A stretch of DNA of 43,073 nt from Deinococcus indicus (GTDB lineage Bacteria; Deinococcota; Deinococci; Deinococcales; Deinococcaceae): assembly GCF_002198095.1 (NCBI RefSeq), contig NZ_NHMK01000007.1:1-43073 (forward strand), in the 5' to 3' direction. A model generated the notes under the pieces. That model was not told the origin of the DNA and searched no databases. It saw nothing but the letters and a program-made list of their open reading frames with translations. Position 1 is the stretch's first letter, and each line of letters opens with the position of its first letter. Positions 29,006-38,178 of this stretch are shown here, piece after piece. The translations under genes and the position numbers were made by a program.

Positions 29006-29826
29006 CAGTGCACCACGGTGCGGTGGACGTGCGCCGCCTGCACGGGGGTCACGGGCGGCACCGACCCGGTGAGCACCTGCGTCAGGGCCTGCACGCTCAC
29101 GCCCCGCCGTTCGCAGAGCGCCCGGACTTCCTCGGCGAGGATCGTCTCTGGGGGTAGCAGCGTGGGTGGGGGCGGCGCCGCGGCCATGAGGCGAGCCCCG
29201 AGGCTGCTGGCACGGGCCACGGTGACCACCTTCAGCTGCGCAGCCGTGAAAGGCTTGCCCGCCTGTTCCGCCTCCCGGATCTCCCGCACGGCCCGCTCGG
29301 CGTGCACGCCCCGGAGTTTCGCGGCGCGCTCGGCGACACTCAGGCTCAGGGTGCGCGTCCCGATCAGGTCCAGGACGTCGCCCGGCAGACTGAGCAGGGA
29401 CAGGCGGGCGCGGATGACTTGCACGGGAACGCCGGTGTTCGCGGCGATGCCCGCCTCGGTGAGCGTCTGGGTGAGCGTGCCGTACAGGCGGGCTTCCTCC
29501 ACGGGGTTGGCACTGCGGTTGTGCACTCCGGCGACCACCAGGGCCCACTGCGCCTCGGTCAGTCCGGCGTACACGTCCGCCTGCACGTGCGTCCAGCCGA
29601 GCGACCGGGCGGCCGCGACGCGGCGATTCCCATCCCGGATGCGGTACTCGCCGCTGGGCAGGGATTCCAGCACGATGGGTTGGAGTTGCCCGGTGCAGCG
29701 CAGCGCGCCCTTGAGGTGGTTACTGGCGCCGTGCGTGTCCTCGGTGAGGTCGTCGAGGGGCACGGCGGTACTGAAGGGAGTGGGCACGGTCACGTTGAGC
29801 AGGGGTGGGGGGGCATCGGTCGGCAT
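29005..29826 (-). CDS. Second ParB-like protein (possible PRTRC ParB)
   Basis: A 273-aa protein with a ParB/Srx-type N-terminal domain: Q-L-Q-P-I-V-L-E, then Y-R-I-R-D-G-N-R-R-V-A-A-A-R-S-L-G-W near residues 60-78, and V-H-N-R-S-A-N-P-V-E-E-A-R. A helical DNA-binding region follows (V-P-V-Q-V-I-R-A-R-L-S-L-L-S-L-P). The G-E-R-R motif of canonical ParB is D-G-N-R-R here. It is unlike the parAB-linked ParB at 19535 and is not near a parS palindrome or a ParA. It may be the ParB component of the PRTRC set, although it is shorter than usual for that family. The ATG at 29826 follows hairpin 29837-29860 by 10 nt. Confidence 0.7.
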   Translation of the reverse strand: MPTDAPPPLLNVTVPTPFSTAVPLDDLTEDTHGASNHLKGALRCTGQLQPIVLESLPSGEYRIRDGNRRVAAARSLGWTHVQADVYAGLTEAQWALVVAGVHNRSANPVEEARLYGTLTQTLTEAGIAANTGVPVQVIRARLSLLSLPGDVLDLIGTRTLSLSVAERAAKLRGVHAERAVREIREAEQAGKPFTAAQLKVVTVARASSLGARLMAAAPPPPTLLPPETILAEEVRALCERRGVSVQALTQVLTGSVPPVTPVQAAHVHRTVVH

Positions 29827-29836
29827 ACGAATGTCA

Positions 29837-29860
29837 TGGCCCCCGGGTGTCCGGGGGCCA
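29837..29860 (-). promoter_or_regulatory. Start-proximal GGCC hairpin (before the second ParB-like gene)
   Basis: Ten-bp stem TGGCCCCCGG/CCGGGGGCCA with loop GTGT. It ends 10 nt before the ATG at 29826. Confidence 0.75.
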
Positions 29861-29958
29861 CCACTGCCGGAAGAGGTGGACCGCGCACCGTGCGTGGCCC
29901 GGCGTGAGCGGGAGCGGGTATCTCGCACTGGGCGTCCGGCGTGCGCCACCCCGGTCTG

Positions 29959-30639
29959 TTATTCCTGTGCGACGAAGACCGGGAGGCCGCTCTGTCCCGC
30001 CCGCTTCTCCCGGTCGGCCTGGACGGTGGGGTCGGGGTGGTGGATGACGGTGAGGGCCGTGATGGGCACGACCATGAACACGCCGAGCGCGTAGTCCGGG
30101 GCAGGGGAGAGGGGTGCCTTGACGGGGTAGGTGCCGTCCGCCAGTCGGCGCTGGCCGGGCCCGGCGTTCGGCGCGACGTGCCAGCCCAGACCGATGCAGC
30201 CCTCCTGCGCCGTGTGCCCCTTCCCGCATGGGCAGGCGAATCCGTCGGGGGTGGCCAGCGTGCTCGCGTTCTTGACGACGGCCCTGGGGTGCAGGAGGTA
30301 CAGGCAACTCTGGGCGGTGAGATCCTTGAGGGGCGCGGTGCGACTGACCTTTCGACTGACGCCTTTGCGGCGGGCTTCCTCGATGAAGTCCGCCATCTCG
30401 GAATAGGAGTCCGCACCCACCCAGTCCAGGACATGCGTGACGCCGTGCTCGTCCATGAAGGTGCTGATACCGATGGCACTGACGCCCATCTCAACCGGGT
30501 CGACCTCAAGGGGCAGGTCCATCAGGCGGTCCTCGATGGGCGAGTCGCCCCTGACCATGCCGCACTCCAGGTACAGTTCCCCGGCGGTGCGTCCACTGCC
30601 GCACAGTCGGCGGCCCCCATCAGCTTGAATTCCGTTCAT
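29959..30639 (-). CDS. Hypothetical cysteine-containing protein
   Basis: A 226-aa protein beginning M-N-G-I-Q-A-D-G-G. It has C-G-S-G-R-T-A-G-E-L-Y-L-E-C-G near the start, a central acidic region (D-W-V-G-A-D-S-Y-S-E-M-A-D-F-I-E-E-A-R), then F-A-C-P-C-G-K-G-H with a further C-I-G-L-G-W-H, which could bind metal. No family is recognised. It is the rightmost gene with a start-proximal hairpin (30650-30669, 10 nt from the ATG at 30639), so it marks the right edge of that gene group. About 130 nt separate it from the ParB-like gene; apart from hairpin 29837-29860 nothing else is seen there. Confidence 0.6.
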   Translation of the reverse strand: MNGIQADGGRRLCGSGRTAGELYLECGMVRGDSPIEDRLMDLPLEVDPVEMGVSAIGISTFMDEHGVTHVLDWVGADSYSEMADFIEEARRKGVSRKVSRTAPLKDLTAQSCLYLLHPRAVVKNASTLATPDGFACPCGKGHTAQEGCIGLGWHVAPNAGPGQRRLADGTYPVKAPLSPAPDYALGVFMVVPITALTVIHHPDPTVQADREKRAGQSGLPVFVAQE

Positions 30640-30649
30640 GCGTGCGAGG

Positions 30650-30669
30650 TGGCCCCCGGCGGGGGGCCA
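30650..30669 (-). promoter_or_regulatory. Start-proximal GGCC hairpin (before 29959-30639)
   Basis: Perfect 8-bp stem TGGCCCCC/GGGGGCCA with loop GGCG. It ends 10 nt before the ATG at 30639 and is the rightmost of the set. Confidence 0.75.
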
Positions 30670-30778
30670 GCACTTTCTGCCTGCCGTGGCGGGGCAGGCG
30701 AGGGAAGCGTTCCTCGGTATTGTGCGTGATCCAACAAGATGCGCCGCAGGTGCATGCTCATGCCGGTTACATTGCCTT

Positions 30779-31026
30779 TCACAACAGCGTCGTTCGGATG
30801 CGCGTCCACCACTGGACCAAGAACTCAAGGGAGGTGTGCTCCTATTGGAGCCTGTAAACGGAACCCACCACATTCGGCAGGAGACAGTGCCGTGGATGAC
30901 GACTTCACCAACTTTGCTTGGCGGGGGTGACTCATAAGCCTTCCACTGAGTTAGGGTACCGTCTGGGCGTACTATCGGAAACGGTGTGTTCGAGGCGTAC
31001 TCAGGTACGTCTGTGACGTGCTTCAC
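30779..31026 (-). pseudogene. Frameshifted hypothetical gene
   Basis: From GTG 31026 a protein-like frame reads K-H-V-T-D-V-P-E-Y-A-S-N-T-P-F-P-I-V-R-P-D-G-T and on to M-W-W-V-P-F-T-G-S. Near 30845 the protein-like reading moves to another frame (H-T-S-L-E-F-L-V-Q-W-W-T-R-I-R-T-T-L-L) and stops at 30779. One frameshift would join them into a protein of about 80 aa. More degraded protein-like sequence follows to about 30670. The family is unknown. No hairpin of the common type precedes it. Confidence 0.4.
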
Positions 31027-31168
31027 GCAGGAGTGAGGAACAAGGTTGGGTGGGGGTCATTCAGAACAGGTCGGCCGCAGCCATGTCAACAGTCAACAGG
31101 CTCACCCATAATGACTCTGCAGTGATGCGTAACGTTGCCGTACGAAGCCCCGATCCTGCTGGTATTAT

Positions 31169-31281
31169 TAGACCTCCTGCGAAAATCCCTCTGCTTCTTG
31201 AAACTGCGTCGGGAAGACTGCTTGGCGGCAGCAAAGCCGAGAAGCGGGGGAGGCCAAAAACCCACTTTCGCAGGAGGTCTA
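31169..31281. mobile_element. 113-bp MITE-like element
   Basis: Sixteen-bp perfect terminal inverted repeats, TAGACCTCCTGCGAAA at 31169-31184 and its complement at 31266-31281, enclose about 81 bp with no gene. If the outer TA at each end is a target duplication, the element is 109 bp, as for IS630/Tc1 or some IS5-group derivatives. The flanking 31027-31168 and 31282-31471 hold nothing else recognised. Confidence 0.6.
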
Positions 31282-31471
31282 TTGATACTGCTGCAAGTTG
31301 ACATTACTCATCACTCCCCTGTGTCGGAAAGATGCTGGCCAGGACGCCTTACATGTCAGCACAGGTGATACGGATTTACGCCGTTATCAATGGTTGATTC
31401 AATTTATGAGACCACCTGCTGATTGGCCTGCAATCTCTGAATGATGCGCTCCGAACCGAGAAAGGATTTCG

Positions 31472-31867
31472 ATGCAAAATAATAGAAAGCTGGGTGTATC
31501 ATTGGTTAAAATTGAATATAGCTATGTATGGTGTACCAAAAGATCTATTGGCGTATTGATATCCGATGTCAAAGTCAGACTGGAAGAGCTCATACTGGAA
31601 AAGCTCACTGAGATCGGCTGCAGTATCATTGTGCTGAAAGTGCATAGTGCGTACGTCGAGATGAAAGTGAATGCTCCAGAGAATATCTCGCCATTAGTCA
31701 TCATACATAATGTTAAGAAACACTCCTCTCGCTTTTTGCGCAAAGAATTTCAACATGTCCGGAGAATGCCCTCCCTATGGACACGCATTCATATGGTCCA
31801 AACCGGGTCTACCCTTTCCAGTAGCGACCTCAAGAGCTTTCTGCGAAGCCAAAAACTGACTGATTGA
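31472..31867 (+). CDS. IS200/IS605 TnpA-like protein lacking HUH and catalytic tyrosine
   Basis: A 131-aa protein that follows the Y1 transposase outline: Y-S-Y-V-W-C-T-K-R near 16-24, a helix E-E-L-I-L-E-K-L-T-E-I-G, then L-W-T-R-I-H-M-V near 102-109. The HUH motif (usually D-H-V-H-L) reads A-Y-V-E-M at 60-64. The active-site tyrosine in the last helix (usually Y-I-x-x-Q) is Phe123 in F-L-R-S-Q. The frame is intact and has a good ribosome-binding site (AAAGGA), so the catalytic residues appear replaced, not lost by random decay. Composition is AT-rich. No IS200-type hairpin ends were recognised. A retired or repurposed single-stranded DNA-binding protein is possible. Confidence 0.65.
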   Translation: MQNNRKLGVSLVKIEYSYVWCTKRSIGVLISDVKVRLEELILEKLTEIGCSIIVLKVHSAYVEMKVNAPENISPLVIIHNVKKHSSRFLRKEFQHVRRMPSLWTRIHMVQTGSTLSSSDLKSFLRSQKLTD

Positions 31868-31893
31868 TCGCCGAACCGCAGGCAATTTCATCT

Positions 31894-32006
31894 TCAGTTC
31901 CGCCACCAGTCTTGACTGACATCTTTGTGTGTTGAGCAGAGCTGTGGGAAGCTTTGCCTGGCACACCCCCCCGGGCCATCAAGCCTGCTGACATGTTTGA
32001 CCTCCC
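31894..32006 (-). pseudogene. 3' part of the membrane-protein gene split by the IS4-type element
   Basis: Starting with the duplicated GACCTCCC at 31999-32006, the minus strand continues the frame of 33266-33592 for 35 codons (K-H-V-S-R-L-D-G-P, ending D-W-W-R-N) and stops at 31894. Removing the element and one copy of the repeat restores one frame of 139 aa. Confidence 0.5.
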
Positions 32007-33220
32007 AAGGCTGACCGCCTGACGGATTTTATGAGATGAAGTGAAAACTGACGTGCCAGCCGTTCTTGAGTGCTTCCAACGAGGAGGGCTGGCCGCGTTT
32101 TCTGGGCTTCGGTGGCTCGGGGTCCGGGCCGCCCCGCAATCTCAGGGTTCTGAAGATTACCTCGACTCAGCGCGTAGCTCATCGCTTTGTGCCCAATCTT
32201 CAGGTAGCTCAATCCGCGCTGCCAGTGGGGATCGACGCGTCGTCGATCCCCACGCTCCACTACGTCCAGCCCCTCGGACACCAGCAGCAACATCGCCACC
32301 GAGATCACCATGACCAGCCATTCCAGGCTTTTCACATCCCGCAGCTTGGACGCTTCCAGCTCGAACAACCCGCTTTTCTCGTCCAGAAACCCTTCCTCGA
32401 TCTGAAAACGCTCGCCGTACTCGCCAAAGGTTTCCACGCTGGTGGGCTCGTTGCCCACCACCTGCCATTGCTCTGGGTCGTCTGATGGACGACCCAGAAC
32501 GACGTGCACCGGCCCGAATTGCCGTCCGGTCAGACGCACATGGTGGAAGCAGGCCGTTTCCCTCGGTTGGAGTTTCACGTCGCTGATCTTGCAGAGGCGC
32601 TGCCCGTCTGGCGTGCTGAGGATCAGGGTGGATTTGATACGGATGCGGTAAGTCCATCCGCAGCGCTGGAGCCATGCCATCAGGTCGGTATCGCAGAAAC
32701 CCCGGTCCGCCTGCTGGCGGACCTGACGAATGCCCACAAAGTCTAGGAGACCTTTGGTCTCTGCGAGCACAGGGAGCAATTCGTCCGTATCGACCTGGGC
32801 ACTGGAATGCTCGAGCATCCGGGACACCAGTGGAACGGCCCGCCCACGGAACAGGACGGATACCCGGATGAAGCAGAATTTCTCGAACAGGACGCTGGTA
32901 TCCAGAGCGAGGACCAAGGTGTCCTGGCCCCACTCGCGGAGTGCGCGAGTGATGACCTCGCCGTAGAGCAGGCTCGGGTGAAGGTGCTTATTGTACAACC
33001 AGCGCTGAAAGCGGCGTTCGCTGCTCTGCGCGAACGCTGCGCGGGAGTGAACGTGAGGGAGCCAGAAAGAGGGTGTGATGCGCCTTAAGAGCAGCATTCC
33101 CGTGATCATCCAGGCGAGGGTATGGGCGTTGCGAACGTCGTTACACAGGGCACCCTGGAGATGAGGCAGGATGGCTTGGTAGAGTCGTGAGGCGTCCCCG
33201 GTGGCATTTTCGGTCTTCAC
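31979..33220 (-). CDS. IS4-family transposase
   Basis: A 413-aa DDE transposase. The first Asp is in L-A-L-D-T-S, the second in Q-A-D-R-G-F-C-D, and the IS4 Y-x2-R-x3-E-x6-K signature is [15 protein letters not shown]. It starts at a GTG (K-T-E-N-A-T-G-D follows). The stop lies outside the left inverted repeat, so the last nine or so residues (G-G-Q-T-C-Q-Q-A) come from the host gene. No frameshift is seen and the element may be active. Confidence 0.85.
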   Translation of the reverse strand: MKTENATGDASRLYQAILPHLQGALCNDVRNAHTLAWMITGMLLLRRITPSFWLPHVHSRAAFAQSSERRFQRWLYNKHLHPSLLYGEVITRALREWGQDTLVLALDTSVLFEKFCFIRVSVLFRGRAVPLVSRMLEHSSAQVDTDELLPVLAETKGLLDFVGIRQVRQQADRGFCDTDLMAWLQRCGWTYRIRIKSTLILSTPDGQRLCKISDVKLQPRETACFHHVRLTGRQFGPVHVVLGRPSDDPEQWQVVGNEPTSVETFGEYGERFQIEEGFLDEKSGLFELEASKLRDVKSLEWLVMVISVAMLLLVSEGLDVVERGDRRRVDPHWQRGLSYLKIGHKAMSYALSRGNLQNPEIAGRPGPRATEAQKTRPALLVGSTQERLARQFSLHLIKSVRRSALGGQTCQQA

Positions 33221-33277
33221 GAACAGAAAGTGTCCCGTGCCGGGGACGCTTTCTCATAATTTCTGTCAGGCGGTCAG
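32007..33277. mobile_element. IS4-family insertion sequence, about 1.27 kb
   Basis: Imperfect 25-bp inverted repeats (32011-32035 and 33253-33277, 22 of 25 matching, outer part CTGACCGCCTGAC) bound the element. The 8-bp direct repeats GACCTCCC at 31999-32006 and 33278-33285 are the likely target duplication. It carries one transposase gene on the minus strand. Confidence 0.7.
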
Positions 33278-33592
33278 GACCTCCCTTTCCAGCAGGGAGG
33301 CTGGGAGTGAGTCGAGGTCTCTATTCAACACTGTCCAGATTCTGGGGAGCAGACCAGCTGCGCATCCGAGACCTGCCAAGACTATGCATGCTATTGGAAC
33401 TGGAACGCAGCTGAATAGATTAAGGTAAAAGCCGATCAGGACATCGCTTTTATCACATTTTAGATCTTTGCCTGGTGCAGATGGAACCTCTTCCACTTTG
33501 ACACCACCCGAGCGGAGGTATATCGTAAAGAGGCCATAACCAGTCTCAAAAAGTAGAGTCTGTTCCGCTGAGTGAACGGCCCTCGTGTTCAT
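33266..33592 (-). pseudogene. 5' part of a small membrane-protein gene, truncated by the IS4-type element
   Basis: ATG 33592 opens a 108-codon frame: [20 protein letters not shown], a loop with D-L-K-C-D-K-S-D, then one or two hydrophobic stretches (V-P-V-P-I-A-C-I-V-L-A-G-L-G-C-A-A-G). The last four residues and the stop are supplied by the IS terminal repeat, so the protein is truncated. The original C-terminus is at 31894-31998. The function is unknown. It diverges from the sugar transporter operon at 33664. Confidence 0.55.
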
Positions 33593-33663
33593 GGATTCTG
33601 TTCCTTGAATGCACACTGGCATGGTCCATTGCGAGCCCCTGGCACCCATTCGAGGAGATTCAT

Positions 33664-34929
33664 ATGCGTAAACTGCTTCATCTGACCGTCCTCACCACCG
33701 TCGCTGCCCTGGGCTCAGCTCAGGCCAAAGGCGTGACGCTGTCCTTCGCCTGCGACTCCGTGGGCCTCGGCTATGACCAGTGCAAGAAAGGGGCCGACGC
33801 CTGGGCTGCCAAGACTGGCAACACCGTCAAAGTCCTGCAGGTTCCCAAGGAAACTGGTGACCGCCTCGCCCTGTATCAGCAGCAGCTCGGCGCCCGCTCC
33901 GCTGACGTGGACGTCTACATGGTCGACGTCATCTGGCCCGGCCTGATCTCCCAGCACCTGCTCGACCTCAGCAAATCCGTGCCCAAGACCGTGCTCTCCC
34001 AGCACTTCCCCGCCATCGTTCAGGCCAACACCGTCAACGGCAAACTCGTCGGCGTTCCCTGGTTCACTGACGCCGGCGTTCTGTACTACCGTACCGACCT
34101 CATGAAGAAGTACGGCTACACCAGCGCCCCCAAAACCTGGGCTGAACTGGCCACGATGGCCAAGAAAATCCAGGATGGCGAGCGCAAAACGAACTCCAAA
34201 TTCTACGGCTACGTCTTCCAGGGCAAGAACAACGAAAGCCTGACCTGCAACGCCCTCGAATGGGTGTCCAGCTTTGGCGGCGGCGACATCGTCGACACCA
34301 GCGGCAAAGTCACCATCAATAATCCCAAAGCGCTCGCCGCGCTGCAGGCCGCCCAGAGCTGGGTGGGTTCGATCACCCCCGAAGCCGTCACCACCTACGG
34401 CGAAGAGGAAGCACGCAACGTCTGGCAAGCCGGTAACGCCGCTTTCATGCGCAACTGGCCCTACGCCTACGCCGCCGGTCAGCAGAAAGGCAGCGTCATC
34501 GCCGGTAAGATCGGCGTCGCCGCCCTCCCCGGCGGCCCCGGCGGCAAGTCTGCCGCCACCCTGGGCGGCTGGCAGCTGGCCGTCAACGGCTACAGCAAGC
34601 ACCCCAAAGAAGCCGTTGACCTGGTGCTGTACCTGACCAGCTCCGCCGAGCAGAAGCGCCGCGCCATTGAAGCCAGCTACAACCCCACCCTGCCCGCCCT
34701 GTACAAGGACGCCGCTGTTCTGAAGGCTGTGCCTTTCTTCGGTAGCCTCTACGACGTCTTTACCAATGCGGTCGCCCGTCCCGCCGCGACCACCAAATCC
34801 AAGTACAGCCAGGTCTCCAACGCGTTCGCCTCCTCGGTCTACAGCGTGCTCACCAAGAAAGCCAAGCCTGCGGACGCCCTCAAGAGCCTCGAAACCCAAC
34901 TCGCCCGCGCCAAAGGCCGCGGCTGGTAA
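33664..34929 (+). CDS. CUT1 sugar ABC transporter, substrate-binding protein
   Basis: A 421-aa periplasmic-type binding protein with an N-terminal signal peptide ([14 protein letters not shown], cleavage near A-Q-A at 21). The mature part follows maltose/trehalose-binding proteins: [12 protein letters not shown] near 79, [16 protein letters not shown] near 128, [11 protein letters not shown] near 258 and L-G-G-W-Q-L-A-V-N near 301. The ligand is probably a di- or oligosaccharide such as trehalose, maltose or sucrose; the sequence cannot separate these. GAGGAG lies 6 nt before the ATG. Codon use is biased towards C-ending codons, a sign of high expression. No ATPase gene is in the operon, so a shared MsiK/MalK-type ATPase elsewhere is implied. 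Confidence 0.88.
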   Translation: MRKLLHLTVLTTVAALGSAQAKGVTLSFACDSVGLGYDQCKKGADAWAAKTGNTVKVLQVPKETGDRLALYQQQLGARSADVDVYMVDVIWPGLISQHLLDLSKSVPKTVLSQHFPAIVQANTVNGKLVGVPWFTDAGVLYYRTDLMKKYGYTSAPKTWAELATMAKKIQDGERKTNSKFYGYVFQGKNNESLTCNALEWVSSFGGGDIVDTSGKVTINNPKALAALQAAQSWVGSITPEAVTTYGEEEARNVWQAGNAAFMRNWPYAYAAGQQKGSVIAGKIGVAALPGGPGGKSAATLGGWQLAVNGYSKHPKEAVDLVLYLTSSAEQKRRAIEASYNPTLPALYKDAAVLKAVPFFGSLYDVFTNAVARPAATTKSKYSQVSNAFASSVYSVLTKKAKPADALKSLETQLARAKGRGW

Positions 34930-34953
34930 AGCAGGGACCAAGCGGTTCCTGCA

Positions 34954-34983
34954 GGAGGGTGCCAGCGGTCGCAGGCACCCTCC
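34954..34983 (+). promoter_or_regulatory. Intercistronic hairpin between binding protein and permease
   Basis: Ten-bp stem GGAGGGTGCC/GGCACCCTCC with a 10-nt loop, followed by TTGTCCT. Such stems after a binding-protein gene usually stabilise its mRNA and limit read-through, giving more binding protein than permease. Confidence 0.65.
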
Positions 34984-35016
34984 TTGTCCTCACCTCTCAA
35001 CCCTGGGGAGTTTGCT

Positions 35017-35976
<960 letters not shown>

Positions 35977-35983
35977 GGCGACT

Positions 35984-36832
35984 ATGCGAAAACACACCCC
36001 CCTGCAATTGCTCGGTCAAGTCCTCTTCTGGGTGATCGTCGTTGTCGTGCTGTTCTACGTCCTTTTCCCGTTCTACTGGGCCATCAAGACCAGTCTGACG
36101 CCGCCCGTTGATCTGTCCCGCACCGCGCTCGCCGCGTTCCCGGACAGCATCACCTTCCAGAACTACGTCGACGTGTTTCGCGGGCAACCGTTCGGGCGCA
36201 ACCTGCTGAACTCCCTGGTGGTCGCCGTCGGTACGGTACTGATCAGCCTGGTCCTGGCTTCCCTCTCGGCATACGCCCTCGGGAAGTACCGCTTCCGCGG
36301 GAAGACGGCACTGATGTACATCATTCTCGCGGTGAGTGTCTTCCCGCAGATCGCAGTGCTCGGCGGCATGTACAGCAGCATCCGGGCCCTGAACCTGTAC
36401 AACAGCACCCTCGGCCTGATGCTCAGCTACCTGATCTTCACGCTGCCGTTCACCGTGTGGGTGCTCACCAGCTTCGTCCGGGAAATCCCGAATGAGCTCG
36501 AAGAAGCCGCCGTGGTGGACGGCGCGACCCCGCTGCAGACGCTCGTGCAGGTGCTGTTCCCCGTGATGGGCCCGGCGCTCGTCACCACCGGCCTGCTGGC
36601 CTTCATCAACGCCTGGAACGAGTACCTGTTCGCCCTGACGCTCACCAGCGACGACCGCGCCCGCACGGTACCCGTGGCGATCGGTTCGTTCAGTGGCGCG
36701 TCCCAGTACGAGAATCCCTTCGCGCAGATCATGGCGGCCAGCGTCATCGTCACGATTCCGCTGATTATCCTCGTGCTGATCTTCCAGCGCCGGATCGTGT
36801 CCGGCCTGACCGCCGGCGCCGTCAAAGGCTGA
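35984..36832 (+). CDS. CUT1 sugar ABC transporter permease (MalG type)
   Basis: A 282-aa permease. Segments include [14 protein letters not shown] near 14 and [12 protein letters not shown] near 147. The EAA loop is [10 protein letters not shown] near 167, and the family motif N-A-W-N-E-Y-L-F-A is near 208. It starts 7 nt after the previous stop with GAGG upstream, so the two permeases are co-translated. A strong hairpin ends the operon. Confidence 0.88.
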   Translation: MRKHTPLQLLGQVLFWVIVVVVLFYVLFPFYWAIKTSLTPPVDLSRTALAAFPDSITFQNYVDVFRGQPFGRNLLNSLVVAVGTVLISLVLASLSAYALGKYRFRGKTALMYIILAVSVFPQIAVLGGMYSSIRALNLYNSTLGLMLSYLIFTLPFTVWVLTSFVREIPNELEEAAVVDGATPLQTLVQVLFPVMGPALVTTGLLAFINAWNEYLFALTLTSDDRARTVPVAIGSFSGASQYENPFAQIMAASVIVTIPLIILVLIFQRRIVSGLTAGAVKG

Positions 36833-36842
36833 AGTGTCACCC

Positions 36843-36879
36843 GGGGCCGGACTGCCAGGTAGACTGGCGGTCCGGCCCC
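36843..36879 (+). terminator. Strong hairpin ending the sugar operon
   Basis: A 16-bp stem (GGGGCCGGACTGCCAG against CTGGCGGTCCGGCCCC, one G-U pair) with loop GTAGA, starting 10 nt after the permease stop. There is no T-run, so termination efficiency is uncertain. It lies immediately before the cas8e ribosome-binding site. Confidence 0.6.
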
Positions 36880-36900
36880 CGTGCTGAAAGGATGCGCGTA

Positions 36901-38178
36901 GTGAATCTCCTGACTGCCCCCTGGATTCCTACCCCTGATGGGCCCGTGACGCTGACTGACGTCTGGGCCGAGGGAGCCGCAACGGGTCGCCTGACCAGCG
37001 GGCGGCCCCTCGCCGACGCGGCGCTCCTGCGCCTCTTGTGCGTCATGCACGCGCGGGCGCACGGCGAACCGCAACAGTACCTGCAGCAGCACGAAGCGGG
37101 CCTGCAACTGTACGACCTCACGCGGCCCTTCATGCAGGTGCCCGCCGCGTGGACGGACACGCTCCCCGAGACCCCCATTCACGCCCTGACCCTCTGCCAC
37201 GCCACCGGCCGCGACGCCACCCTCCTCGGCGGCACCCTAGACGCCTCTCCCCGGGCCGTCTCTGCAGCGGATGCAGTCCTGGATCTGCTCACCTATCACG
37301 CATTCGCGCCAAGCCGCGGCGTGACCCGCTTCCACTACAGCAAGGACACGCCACTCGCCCGGGTACTGACGTTCCACGCGCACGGAGCCACCCTTCAGGA
37401 CACCCTGGCCCTGAATGCGCCGCCCGTTGCCCCGACGCCTCCCACCTGGGAGCGCGCACCAGACTGGCAGGCGTGGCGCCAGGCCGATCCCATTCCACTC
37501 GACGCGACCACCGTGCACGCATGGCCCTGGCGGAGCGCCACCCTCGTCCCGGACAGCACCACGCAGGTCAGGGCGGTCAAACTGGCCAGTGGTCCCGTCC
37601 CGACCGCAGCGCCAGAACAACCAAGTCCGGACGCGCACGCCCTGCAGTCCACCGTGCCGGAAGCGGACCACGTGCGACTGGGCCGCGCGTACGAGCAGCG
37701 CCGCAATCCCCCGTCCCGGGAGGGCCGGAGAGCCTTAGTGGATGCTCTGCGCCAAACGCTGCTCAGAGACCCCCTGGCTCCGTTGGGGTTTCGGCATGCA
37801 CTAACTCAGGGTGCCCAGCGCGTCAGCGTGACGGGTCTGAGTACGCGGCCAGGTCAGCCCGTCATCCTGGGCGTCATTCAGGCGGAGCTGCCTTGGCCCA
37901 CCATCGCCCCTGGGGACGCCGCAGCGTTGCTAACTGTCGTGCAGGAACAGGCGGACGCCCTCGAGCGCGTGCTGTATGTCCGGGCCAAGACAGAGGGAAG
38001 GACCCGTCAGGATGTGCAGGCGGCCCCAGACCTGCGGGTGTACTGGGAGAACGTGTGGCCGTATCTGAGTGGCGCGCTGGTAGGCGCTGTGCTTGAAGAG
38101 GTGCTTGCTGAGGTGGCGCAAAGCTGCGCGGCCAGCGCCTTGAAAGGGGCGTCATCCTCCCTGTTGCGGTTTTCTTGA
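36901..38178 (+). CDS. cas8e: Orphan type I-E Cascade large subunit Cas8e (CasA/Cse1)
   Basis: A 425-aa protein that begins V-N-L-L-T-A-P-W-I-P and continues L-T-D-V-W-A-E-G, then L-Y-D-L-T-R-P-F-M-Q-V near residue 73. These are hallmarks of Cas8e, which recognises the PAM and recruits Cas3. D-L-L-T-Y-H-A-F and G-F-R-H-A-L-T-Q-G follow. It is shorter than the usual 480-520 aa and the C-terminal helical bundle looks reduced. No cse2, cas7, cas5, cas6e, cas3, cas1-cas2 or CRISPR array is visible in the 4.9 kb downstream. GTG 36901 is chosen because GAAAGG lies about 9 nt upstream; an ATG at 36892 is too close to it. A remnant or a stand-alone co-opted protein are both possible. Confidence 0.7.
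   Translation: MNLLTAPWIPTPDGPVTLTDVWAEGAATGRLTSGRPLADAALLRLLCVMHARAHGEPQQYLQQHEAGLQLYDLTRPFMQVPAAWTDTLPETPIHALTLCHATGRDATLLGGTLDASPRAVSAADAVLDLLTYHAFAPSRGVTRFHYSKDTPLARVLTFHAHGATLQDTLALNAPPVAPTPPTWERAPDWQAWRQADPIPLDATTVHAWPWRSATLVPDSTTQVRAVKLASGPVPTAAPEQPSPDAHALQSTVPEADHVRLGRAYEQRRNPPSREGRRALVDALRQTLLRDPLAPLGFRHALTQGAQRVSVTGLSTRPGQPVILGVIQAELPWPTIAPGDAAALLTVVQEQADALERVLYVRAKTEGRTRQDVQAAPDLRVYWENVWPYLSGALVGAVLEEVLAEVAQSCAASALKGASSSLLRFS

Noticed and set aside
29861..29958. A small gene between the ParB-like and 29959-30639 genes
   Set aside because: No frame with a start, a reasonable codon pattern and a hairpin or ribosome-binding site was found.
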